This document shows, one piece after another, positions 25,812 to 34,549 of a DNA stretch of 64,000 nt. This DNA is from Nocardioides psychrotolerans (GTDB taxonomy: Bacteria; Actinomycetota; Actinomycetes; Propionibacteriales; Nocardioidaceae): NCBI RefSeq assembly GCF_900113685.1, contig NZ_FOQG01000005.1, positions 1 through 64,000 of the forward strand, in the 5' to 3' direction. A program made the position numbers and the translations under genes. Each line of letters begins with the position of its first letter. Within the stretch, counting starts at the first letter, position 1. Below the pieces are notes generated by a model that saw nothing but the letters and a program-made list of their open reading frames with translations, searched no databases and was not told where the DNA came from.

Positions 25812-27622
25812 CGACCACCCAGCAGCCCAAGGCCGACGGCTCGACGGTCATGGAGACCGGCGAGGACATCGGCGCGATGGACACCATCCGTCGCGGCATC
25901 AGCCACTCGCCCGAGCTCAAGGAGGGCATTCGCGGCACCCTGCTGCTCGCCGTCCTCGCCTCGGTCGGCCAGGTCATCGTGCCGATCGCGGTCCAGCAGA
26001 CCCTCGACCGCGGGCTCAACGGCGCCGACGGACCCGACGTGTCCTACACGGTCTGGATGGGGGTGGCCGCCGCCGTCGGCATCCTGATCACCAGCTATGC
26101 CTCCTACGCGATGACGACGCGCCTGTTCACCACCTCCGAGCGGGGCCTGGCGACGCTGCGCATCAAGGCGTTCCGCCACGTCCACGACCTGCCCCTGCTC
26201 ACGCAGAACACCGAGCGCCGCGGCGCCCTCGTCTCCCGTGTCACCAGCGACGTCGACCAGGTCAGCCAGTTCCTCGTCTTCGGCGGGCTGCTCTTCGTCG
26301 TCAGCGTCGGGCAGGTCCTCATCGCCACGATCGTCATGCTCTTCTACAGCTGGCAGCTCGCCCTCGTGGTCTGGCTCTGCTTCGCGCCGCTCTTCCTCTC
26401 GCTGCGCTTCTTCCAGCGCAAGCTGTCCGATGCCTACAGCACCGTCCGCCGTCAGGTCGGCCTCTTGCTCTCGGCGATCTCCGAGCCCGTGGTCGGTGCC
26501 GCGGTCGTCCGCTCCTACGCCGTCGAGGCGCGTACCCAGGCCCGCATCGACGAGGCCATCTCGGCCCACCAGGTCGCCAGCACCCGTGCGCAGGGCTTCA
26601 CCGCCTTCTCGTTCTCGCTCGGCGGGGTCTCGGCGGGCCTGGCCAACGCCGGGGTGCTGATCGTGGGCATCTGGCTCGGCTTCGCCGGCGACATCTCCGC
26701 CGGCGAGGTGTTGGCCTTCGCGTTCCTCGTGACGCTCTTCGTCGGACCGGTCCAGCTGGGCACCCAGATCCTCACCGACGCCCAGAACGCCATTGCCGGG
26801 TGGCGCCGGGTCATCGGCATCCTCGACACCCCTGCCGACCTCGTCGACCCGGGCGTAGACGGCGAAGTGCTGCCGCGCGGCCCGATCGACGTACGGTTCG
26901 AGGACGTGGAGTTCGCCTACCCCGGCGGCCCGCCGGTCCTGCGCGAGGTCACGCTCGCCATCGACGCCGGTCGCCGCCTCGCGATCGTGGGGGCGACCGG
27001 CTCGGGCAAGTCCACCTTCGCCAAGCTCCTCACCCGGTTGATGGATCCCTCGAGTGGATCGGTGCTGCTCGACGGCGTCGACGTCCGCAAGATCTCCGAG
27101 CGGTCGCTGCGCAAGAGCGTCGTGCTGGTGCCGCAGGAGGGCTTCCTCTTCGACGACACCATCACCGCCAACGTCCGCTACGGCAAGCTCGACGCGAGCG
27201 AGGCCGAGATCCTCGCCAGCGCCGAGGAGCTGGGGCTCGCCGACTGGGTCGCCGGCCTGCCGCACGGCCTGGAGACCAAGGTCGGCCAGCGCGGCGAGTC
27301 CCTCTCGGCCGGCGAGCGTCAGCTCGTGGCGCTGCTGCGCGCCCACCTCGCTGATCCCGACCTGCTGGTCCTCGACGAGGCCACCAGCGCGGTCGACCCC
27401 GCCCTGGAGATGCGCATCGGTCGCGCTCTCGAGCGCCTGATGAGTGGCCGCACCTCGGTCACCATCGCGCACCGCCTCTCCACTGCCGAGGGCGCCGACG
27501 AGGTCGTGGTCGTGGACCAGGGCCGCGTCGTGCAGCGCGGCCACCACAGCGTGCTGAGGGCCGAGCAGGGCAGCGTCTACGCAGGCCTGCACACCTCCTG
27601 GGTCGCGCAGCAGGGCCAGTAG
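25808..27622 (+). CDS. ABC exporter half-transporter with catalytic nucleotide site (subunit 2)
   Basis: 604 aa. Membrane domain ~30-330, nucleotide-binding domain ~350-595. Walker A is 'GATGSGKST', Walker B plus catalytic Glu is 'LLVLDEATSAVD' and the switch His is present in 'TIAHRLST'. The signature departs from consensus: 'LSAGERQL' replaces LSGGQ. Together with subunit 1 this makes one good ATP site (this Walker A/B with the partner's LSGGQ) and one degenerate site, the hallmark of heterodimeric type IV exporters. GTG 25808 overlaps the subunit 1 stop (4 bp). Confidence 0.93.
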   Translation: MTTTQQPKADGSTVMETGEDIGAMDTIRRGISHSPELKEGIRGTLLLAVLASVGQVIVPIAVQQTLDRGLNGADGPDVSYTVWMGVAAAVGILITSYASYAMTTRLFTTSERGLATLRIKAFRHVHDLPLLTQNTERRGALVSRVTSDVDQVSQFLVFGGLLFVVSVGQVLIATIVMLFYSWQLALVVWLCFAPLFLSLRFFQRKLSDAYSTVRRQVGLLLSAISEPVVGAAVVRSYAVEARTQARIDEAISAHQVASTRAQGFTAFSFSLGGVSAGLANAGVLIVGIWLGFAGDISAGEVLAFAFLVTLFVGPVQLGTQILTDAQNAIAGWRRVIGILDTPADLVDPGVDGEVLPRGPIDVRFEDVEFAYPGGPPVLREVTLAIDAGRRLAIVGATGSGKSTFAKLLTRLMDPSSGSVLLDGVDVRKISERSLRKSVVLVPQEGFLFDDTITANVRYGKLDASEAEILASAEELGLADWVAGLPHGLETKVGQRGESLSAGERQLVALLRAHLADPDLLVLDEATSAVDPALEMRIGRALERLMSGRTSVTIAHRLSTAEGADEVVVVDQGRVVQRGHHSVLRAEQGSVYAGLHTSWVAQQGQ

Positions 27623-27623
27623 C

Positions 27624-27950
27624 GCACCGGCCCACCGGCGCGCACGGCTCTCGGGCGTGCCGGTGCCGGGCGAGACCGACGGCACCTACGTCGTTGGTGG
27701 CGGCGACCTCAGCGAGTGTCTGGCGGTGCGGGTGACCTAGCCCGGCACCTCCGGTGCCAACCCCGTGCGGGGCACGGTGCGGGTGCTGGTCGACGGGGTC
27801 AAGGTCGCCAGCGGGACGCTGAGCAACGGTCAGGTCGTGCTGCGACTGCGCGGTCTCAAGCCCGGACGCCAGGTCATCAAGGTCGTCTACGGCGGCGAGG
27901 CACGCGTCCTGGCCCAGAGCGTGGTGCGCAGGGTGACCGTGCGGCGATGA
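27624..27950 (+). pseudogene. Remnant of an Ig-like repeat surface protein
   Basis: One frame reads 'SGVPVPGETDGTYVVGGGDLSECLAVRVT', then a TAG (27738-27740), then 'PGTSGANPVRGTVRVLVDG' through 'VVRRVTVRR' and a TGA at 27948-27950. The first block matches the end of 'GATGxTYxVxxxDxGxxLxVRVT' repeats and the second a bacterial Ig-like repeat unit, both seen in large secreted actinobacterial proteins. There is no start and an internal stop interrupts it, so this is the decayed 3' end of a larger gene whose 5' part is gone. Confidence 0.65.
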
Positions 27951-28004
27951 TCATCAGCGCGTGACGGTTCGTCAGGCATGAGGCAGGGCGGCGATACTGG
28001 GTCG

Positions 28005-28358
28005 GTGGAGACACTCGACCCGGCCATCGCCGCCCTGCTCAAGCGTTCGGCCGAAGGACTGGTTCCGGCCGTGGTGCAGCAGCACGACACCCTCGAGGTG
28101 CTGATGCTGGGCTGGATGGACGACGAGGCGCTGCACCGGACGCTGACGACGGGTCGCGCGACCTACTGGAGCCGCTCGCGTCGGGAGTACTGGGTCAAGG
28201 GCGACACCTCCGGCCACGTCCAGTGGGTCAAGGACGTCCGGCTCGACTGCGACGGCGACACCCTGCTCGTCAAGGTCGACCAGGAGGGCGCCGCCTGTCA
28301 CACCGGCGACCGCACGTGCTTCGACGCCGTCAGCTTCGACGTGGCCGCCCGTGGCTAG
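28005..28358 (+). CDS. hisI: Phosphoribosyl-AMP cyclohydrolase
   Basis: Third step of histidine synthesis. 117 aa from GTG 28005. '[48 protein letters not shown]' is the family core. '[26 protein letters not shown]' carries the Asp triad for Mg and the Cys/His ligands for Zn. The single-function form lacks a HisE domain. GTG 28005 is preferred because a GATACT box ends 6 bases before it; an ATG 27 bases upstream is possible. It overlaps the next gene by 8 bp, where trpE would be expected. Confidence 0.94.
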   Translation: METLDPAIAALLKRSAEGLVPAVVQQHDTLEVLMLGWMDDEALHRTLTTGRATYWSRSRREYWVKGDTSGHVQWVKDVRLDCDGDTLLVKVDQEGAACHTGDRTCFDAVSFDVAARG

Positions 28359-28938
28359 GCCGGACGGATCAGCCAGGTCCGCCTTCGTCCCCACGGTCCT
28401 CGCCGGCCTCGCGACCGCGGGCCTGACGGCCATCGCGACCAACCAGACCCTGGCCACCGCCCGACCCACCGAGAGCGGGATCGTCTACTCCGACCTGCAG
28501 GAGGGCTCCCAGGTCCCGCTCGCACTCACGCTCAGCCTGGTCGTCCTCGCCTGCTGGGGAGTCGTCCTCGTCACCCGTCGAGTCGTACGACGAGGGGTCG
28601 CCGTGCTGGGGCTGGCCGCGGCCGTGGGGGCTGCGGCCTCCGTGGTGCTCGGCAGGGGGATGATCATCGACTCCTACCGCGCCGACTTCCGCGACATCGG
28701 TGCGACCCCGGTGGTCGACCTCAGCTGGTGGTACTGGCTGGCGCTGGTGCTGTCGGTCCTCGCCGTCCTGCCCGCCGCCGTGGCCGCGCGGCAGGTGGGG
28801 CGCTGGCCCGAGATGGGCACCCGTTACGACGCGCCCGGGGACCAGGAGGCGGTCCGCGCGACCCCGGACGAGGACGAGGAGCCGTCCAGCCTCGAACTCT
28901 GGAAAGCCATCGACGAGGGTCGCGACCCCACGCGGTGA
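28351..28938 (+). CDS. TIGR02234 trp-operon-associated membrane protein
   Basis: 195 aa. Three to four transmembrane helices (about 12-30, 50-68, 72-92 and 127-150) are followed by an acidic C-terminal tail ('[22 protein letters not shown]'). Family TIGR02234 sits in actinobacterial trp operons, normally right after trpE; its function is unknown. GTG 28351 is inside the end of hisI (GTGGCTAG, 8-bp overlap). Confidence 0.9.
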   Translation: MARPDGSARSAFVPTVLAGLATAGLTAIATNQTLATARPTESGIVYSDLQEGSQVPLALTLSLVVLACWGVVLVTRRVVRRGVAVLGLAAAVGAAASVVLGRGMIIDSYRADFRDIGATPVVDLSWWYWLALVLSVLAVLPAAVAARQVGRWPEMGTRYDAPGDQEAVRATPDEDEEPSSLELWKAIDEGRDPTR

Positions 28939-29025
28939 CCACGCCTGAATAGAATGGGCCGCACCACCCGACGTACCGAGATCCCGTGCGCACCTCGCCG
29001 CACGACCCATCGCAAGGAGCCCTGC

Positions 29026-29229
29026 ATGACGGACAACCACGGCAACACTCCGGCTGCCTGGACGGCCGTGGTCGTCGCGCTGGTCGGCTTCGTGGTGGGA
29101 GGTGTCGGCCTGATGCTCAGCCCGATCAGCTTCGTCATCTTCTGGATCGGCGTGGTCATCACGCTGGCCGCCGGCGTGCTGTTCGGCGTCATGGCCAAGC
29201 TGGGCCTCCACGAGTCCGCAACGCACTGA
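29026..29229 (+). CDS. HGxxPAAW family small membrane protein
   Basis: 67 aa starting MTDNHGNTPAAWTAV, which contains the family-defining HGxxPAAW motif at residues 5-12, then two helices (about 14-36 and 38-60). The family is found in actinobacterial trp clusters and its role is unknown. ATG 29026 has AAGGAG 8 bases upstream. It lies between the TIGR02234 gene and a DUF2752 gene. Confidence 0.9.
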   Translation: MTDNHGNTPAAWTAVVVALVGFVVGGVGLMLSPISFVIFWIGVVITLAAGVLFGVMAKLGLHESATH

Positions 29230-29237
29230 CCGATGTC

Positions 29238-29684
29238 GTGACCCAGCAGCCGACGGCGCCCGCGCTCGCACCGGAGAGCCCCCCGCAGACGCGGGGGCAG
29301 CGCCTCGTCGCGCCCCTGGTCACCATCGGCGCCCTCGGTGCCACCACCGTCGCCCTGCACTTCCGTGACCCGCACGCCCAGGGCAGCTGGGGCTTCTGCC
29401 CGAGCGCTGCGATGGGCTTCTGGTGCCCCGGCTGCGGCGGCCTGCGAGCCGTCAACGACCTGACCCACGCTCAGCTCGTCGACGCAGCCTCGAGCAACCT
29501 GGCCTTCATCGTCGCGCTGCCGTTCCTCGTCGCCGGGCTGGCGCTCTGGACCGTCGACCGCTGGCGGGGGCACCAGCGTCAGATCCCGATGAGGGTCGTC
29601 TCCCGGGTCGCGGTCACCGTGATCGCGCTGATGGCCGTCTTCACGATCCTGCGCAACCTCTCGGGATCGTGGCTGGCGCCCTGA
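29238..29684 (+). CDS. DUF2752 membrane protein
   Basis: 148 aa from GTG 29238. Helices lie near 28-46, 80-100 and 117-137. The DUF2752 signature '[15 protein letters not shown]' (Cys-Pro-x-Cys-Gly) follows the first helix, preceded by another Cys in 'GFCPSAA'. Function unknown; a Cys-containing membrane family often near trp or lgt genes. The start is uncertain: no good ribosome site, 8 bp after the previous stop. Confidence 0.82.
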   Translation: MTQQPTAPALAPESPPQTRGQRLVAPLVTIGALGATTVALHFRDPHAQGSWGFCPSAAMGFWCPGCGGLRAVNDLTHAQLVDAASSNLAFIVALPFLVAGLALWTVDRWRGHQRQIPMRVVSRVAVTVIALMAVFTILRNLSGSWLAP

Positions 29685-29687
29685 GCG

Positions 29688-29816
29688 TCAGCCGAAGGTG
29701 CCGAGCACCAGTGCGGAGGTCGCCAGCACCGAGTTCTTGGGAGGTCGGGAGCCGTAGCCGTAGGGCTGCGGGGCGCCGTACTCGGGCGGCGGCGGCGGGG
29801 GCTGGTGGTAGCTCAG
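29688..29816 (-). pseudogene. N-terminal remnant of a Pro/Tyr-rich membrane protein (DUF4190 or dispanin-like)
   Basis: On the minus strand a CTG at 29816, with GAAGGG 6 bases before it, opens '[16 protein letters not shown]' and continues '[21 protein letters not shown]' before TGA at 29690-29688. This is the usual soluble head of DUF4190/CD225-type proteins and the first turn of the first helix; everything after is missing and the sequence runs into the DUF2752 gene. The initiator is CTG rather than ATG. Probably a deletion remnant. Confidence 0.55.
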
Positions 29817-29959
29817 GGGAATCCCTTCGACGTGGACCGGTGCAGCGGCGTGACCGCTGTCTGGACCCCAAGGCGTCGCGTGACAGACTCGTGGCAGCGC
29901 ACAGCCCGACCCGGACCAGCGATCCGACCAGCGATCCGGGCCCGATCCAGGAGGTAGTC

Positions 29960-30738
29960 ATGTCCGTGCTCGACGACATCGTCGACGGCGTGCGGATCGA
30001 CCTCGCGGAGCGCGAGTCGGTGGTCTCCATGGCCGACCTGCGCGCTGCCCTGGCCGACGTCGGGCCGGCCCGCGACCCGATGCCGCACTTCCGTGCCCCG
30101 GGCTCCAGCGTCATCGCCGAGGTCAAGCGCCGCAGCCCGAGCAAGGGCGACCTGGCCGACATCCCCGACCCGGCAGCCCTGGCCGTGCAGTACGCCGCCG
30201 GGGGCGCCGCTGCGATCAGCGTGCTCACCGAGCAGCGACGCTTCGGTGGGAGCCTCGACGACCTGCGAGCCGTGCGCGCGGCCCTCGACACCCCGATCCT
30301 GCGCAAGGACTTCATGGTCACGAGCTACCAGGTGCTCGAGGCCCGCGCTGCCGGCGCCGACCTGGTCCTGCTCATCGTGGCCTCGCTCGACGACGACACC
30401 CTTCGCCGCCTGCACGACGAGGCGCGCGAGCTGGGACTGACCGTGCTGGTCGAGGTGCACGACGAGGCCGAGACCGAGCGCGCCGTCGCGCTGGGCACCG
30501 AGCTGATCGGCATCAACGCGCGCAACCTCAAGACCCTGGCCGTCGACAACGAGACCTTCGCCCGCCTCGCACCGTTGGTGCCCGGCGACCGGGTCCTGGT
30601 CGCCGAGTCGGGCATCTCCGGCCTTCCCGACGTCGCCCGCTTCGTCAGCCAGGGAGCTCGCGCGGTCCTGGTCGGTGAGGCACTCGTCAAGAACGGCGCT
30701 CCCCGCGACGCCGTCGCCGCCATGACAGGAGTCCAGGC

Positions 30739-30742
<4 letters not shown>
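29960..30742 (+). CDS. trpC: Indole-3-glycerol phosphate synthase
   Basis: Closes the indole ring in tryptophan synthesis. 260 aa, TIM barrel. '[15 protein letters not shown]' (substrate-binding Lys), '[17 protein letters not shown]', 'ILRKDFMV', '[13 protein letters not shown]' and '[15 protein letters not shown]' are all present. AGGAGGT lies 6 bases before ATG 29960. The stop overlaps trpB by ATGA. The 143-bp leader region (29817-29959) contains a 12-base direct repeat (ACCAGCGATCCG twice) but no Trp-rich leader peptide that I can see. Confidence 0.97.
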
Positions 30743-31979
<1,237 letters not shown>

Positions 31980-31983
<4 letters not shown>

Positions 31984-32819
31984 GCACCGCTGCTACCACC
32001 CTCACCACCAGCACCGCCTTCGAGAAGACGCGCGCCGAGGGCAGGGCTGCCCTCATCGGCTACCTGCCGGCTGGCTTCCCCGACGTCCCCGGCGGCATCG
32101 ACGCACTGCGCTGCCTGGTCGACTCCGGCTGCGACATCATCGAGGTCGGCCTGCCCTACAGCGACCCCGTCATGGACGGTCCGACCATCCAGCTGGCCGC
32201 CCAGCGTGCGCTCGAGGGCGGCGTCCGCACGGCTGACGTCCTGCGCACCGTCGAGGCCGTGGCCGCCACCGGCACCCCCACGGTCGTCATGACTTACTGG
32301 AACCCCGTGGAGCACTACGGCGGCCGCGGGGGCCACGCGCAGAGCGTGACGCGGTTCGCCGCGGACCTGGCCGGCGCCGGCGGAGCGGGCCTGATCACCC
32401 CCGACCTCACCCCGGACAGTGCGCCGGAGTGGATCGCCGCCGCGGACGAGCACGGGCTCGACAAGATCTTCCTGGTCGCGCCCTCCTCGACCGAGAGCCG
32501 CGTCGCGATGACCACCGCCGCATGCCGCGGCTTCGTCTACGCGACCGCCGTCATGGGTGTGACCGGGGCGCGCACGACCACCAGCGACCTCGCCGGTCCG
32601 CTGGTCGCGCGCACCAAGGCCACGACCGACCTGCCTGTCTGTGTCGGCCTCGGTGTCAGCAACGGCGACCAGGCCGCCGAGGTGGCGTCGTACGCCGACG
32701 GCGTCATCGTCGGCTCCGCCTTCGTGCGGGCCCTGCTCGACAACGACGACCGGGCTGCTGGCCTGCGGGCCCTCGCCGCCCTGACGGAGGACCTCGCCGT
32801 GGGATGTCGACGTGGCTAG
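31980..32819 (+). CDS. trpA: Tryptophan synthase alpha subunit
   Basis: Releases indole from indole-3-glycerol phosphate for TrpB. 279 aa TIM barrel. '[48 protein letters not shown]' contains the catalytic Glu and Asp. '[10 protein letters not shown]', '[15 protein letters not shown]' and '[29 protein letters not shown]' follow the family. GTG 31980 overlaps the trpB TGA. Its end overlaps the SCO1 gene by 8 bp. Confidence 0.97.
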
Positions 32820-33444
32820 GCCGGGGGGCCCGGGCCGCGGTCGCGCGGGGCTGGCGGCAGCGCTCCTGACGGTGCTCGTCGCCTCCGGCTGCGGCGGAGG
32901 CGCCAGCGCCGACGACGGCTTCAACGGCAAGGCTCTCGACAACCCGCTCCCGGTGCCGGACATCGCGCTGAGCGACACCTCTGGCAACGACTTCTCGCTG
33001 GCGGCCGACACCGACAAGCGCCTGAGCCTCGTCTTCTTCGGCTACAGCAACTGCCCCGACATCTGCCAGACGGTCATGGGCCAGCTGGCGGGCGCGATCA
33101 ACAGGCTCGACGACGCGGACCGCGAGCAGGTCGAGGTGATCTTCGTGACGACCGATCCCGCGCGCGACACCGAGACGGCCCTGCGCCGCTACCTCGACCG
33201 CTTCAACCCCGACTTCATCGGGCTGACCGGCGACATCGACACGATCATCGACGTGGGTCGACCGTTGGCGGTCTACGTCAACGACGGCGTCGAGCTGCCC
33301 ACCGGCGGCTTCGACCTGGGTGGCCACAGCACCCAGATCACGGCCATCGACAGCGACGACCAGGCTCCGGTCTACTGGAGCCAGGACACGTCGCAGTCGG
33401 AGTTCGCCGACGACATCCACACCCTGCTCGGCGAGGAGCCCTGA
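32812..33444 (+). CDS. SCO1/SenC/PrrC-type copper chaperone lipoprotein
   Basis: 210 aa. The signal peptide ends in lipobox 'LVASGC' (Cys27). The thioredoxin-fold domain holds Cys81 and Cys85 in 'YSNCPDICQ' and the distal His in 'DLGGHSTQI', the three copper ligands of SCO1. It probably delivers copper to cytochrome oxidase subunit II or acts as an extracytoplasmic thiol protein. GTG 32812 lies inside the end of trpA (8-bp overlap), and lgt, which would lipidate Cys27, starts 1 bp after its stop. Confidence 0.93.
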   Translation: MARPGGPGRGRAGLAAALLTVLVASGCGGGASADDGFNGKALDNPLPVPDIALSDTSGNDFSLAADTDKRLSLVFFGYSNCPDICQTVMGQLAGAINRLDDADREQVEVIFVTTDPARDTETALRRYLDRFNPDFIGLTGDIDTIIDVGRPLAVYVNDGVELPTGGFDLGGHSTQITAIDSDDQAPVYWSQDTSQSEFADDIHTLLGEEP

Positions 33445-33445
33445 C

Positions 33446-34411
33446 ATGACCGATCTCCTGACGCTCACCGCCCTCTCGATTCCCAGCCCCAGCAGCGGCG
33501 TCTGGTACGTCGGTCCGGTCCCGCTCCGCGGTTACGCGCTGTCGATCATCCTCGGCATCGTGGTCGCCATCTGGATCGGCGAGCGCCGCTGGGTGGCTCG
33601 CGGGGGTCGTCCCGGTGACGTCCAGGACCTGGCGATCTGGGGCGTGCCGTTCGGCCTCGTCGGGGCCCGGCTCTACCACGTGGCCACCGACCACGGTCTC
33701 TACTTCGGTGACGGCAACAACCCGATCACGGCGCTCTACGTCTGGCGCGGGGGGCTGGGCATCTGGGGCGGCGTCGCCCTGGGAGCGCTCGGGGTCTACC
33801 TCGGGGCCCGCCGGAAGGGCATCAAGCTGCTCCCGGTCCTGGACGCGTTGGCGCCCGGTGTGCTGGTTGCGCAGGCCATCGGACGGTGGGGCAACTGGTT
33901 CAACCAGGAGCTCTACGGCCGACCCACCGACCTTCCGTGGGGCCTGGAGATCGATCCGGGCAACTACCCGTCGGGGCTGACCTTCCCCGCGGGCACGACC
34001 TTCCACCCGACGTACCTCTACGAGTTCCTGTGGAACCTGGCGGCCTTCGCCCTGGTGATCTGGGCCGACCGGCGTTTCAAGCTCGGCCACGGCCGGGTGA
34101 TCGCCCTCTACGTGATGGCCTACACCGCCGGTCGCGGCTGGATCGAGGACCTGCGCATCGACACCGTGGAGCTCAGCGACGTGGGGGGGCTGCGCTTCAA
34201 CGTGTGGGTCTCGATCGTCCTGTTCGTCGCCGCGGCGATCTACTTCGTGGTCAGCCTGCGTCTGCGGCCCGGCCGTGAGGACGACGTGTGGCGCCCGGGC
34301 CGGGGACCGGACACCACCGATGAGGGTGACACCGCCGCCACGGCCGCCCCGCCTGCTTCCGGGCCAACCTCCGGGCCTGCTTCGGGGACCACTGGGGAAG
34401 CCTCCACCTGA
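33446..34411 (+). CDS. lgt: Prolipoprotein diacylglyceryl transferase
   Basis: Adds diacylglycerol to the lipobox Cys of prolipoproteins at the membrane. 321 aa with about seven helices. The family motif 'AIGRWGNWFNQELYGRPTDLPWGLEI' with the essential Arg/Asn/Glu is near residues 145-170. 'PLRGYALSIILGI' and 'FHPTYLYEFLWNL' are also conserved. The C-terminal ~45 residues are a low-complexity Pro/Ala/Gly/Thr tail, common in actinobacterial Lgt. ATG 33446 follows the SCO1 stop by one base. Confidence 0.97.
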   Translation: MTDLLTLTALSIPSPSSGVWYVGPVPLRGYALSIILGIVVAIWIGERRWVARGGRPGDVQDLAIWGVPFGLVGARLYHVATDHGLYFGDGNNPITALYVWRGGLGIWGGVALGALGVYLGARRKGIKLLPVLDALAPGVLVAQAIGRWGNWFNQELYGRPTDLPWGLEIDPGNYPSGLTFPAGTTFHPTYLYEFLWNLAAFALVIWADRRFKLGHGRVIALYVMAYTAGRGWIEDLRIDTVELSDVGGLRFNVWVSIVLFVAAAIYFVVSLRLRPGREDDVWRPGRGPDTTDEGDTAATAAPPASGPTSGPASGTTGEAST

Positions 34412-34426
34412 GACGTCCACCGCACA

Positions 34427-34446
34427 GCCGCGGGCTGCTCCGCGGC
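34427..34446 (+). terminator. Hairpin after lgt
   Basis: GCCGCGG (34427-34433) pairs with CCGCGGC (34440-34446), loop GCTGCT. It lies 15 bp after lgt and just upstream of the gltB promoter (TAATCT at 34459-34464). There is no T run. Confidence 0.5.
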
Positions 34447-34458
34447 GTCACCGGGTGG

Positions 34459-34464
34459 TAATCT
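34459..34464 (+). promoter_or_regulatory. Candidate -10 box for gltBD
   Basis: TAATCT about 85 bases before the gltB GTG, in the only stretch between lgt and gltB free of the hairpin. A -35 element is not obvious. Confidence 0.45.
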
Positions 34465-34549
34465 GACGGTTCCTCCGCGTGGGCCAATGTCGTCCCTTGC
34501 GCCCACATGTTGCAGCGATGTCTGCACACGACGACGACGGGAGAACCCA

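Noticed and set aside
25585-27354. A 589-codon open frame overlapping the ABC exporter subunit 2 in another frame
   Set aside because: Arg/Pro-rich translation typical of an off-frame read; subunit 2 has full ABC motifs in its own frame.
29817-29959. trp attenuator or leader peptide before trpC
   Set aside because: No short frame with consecutive Trp codons and no terminator/antiterminator pair; only a 12-bp direct repeat is seen.
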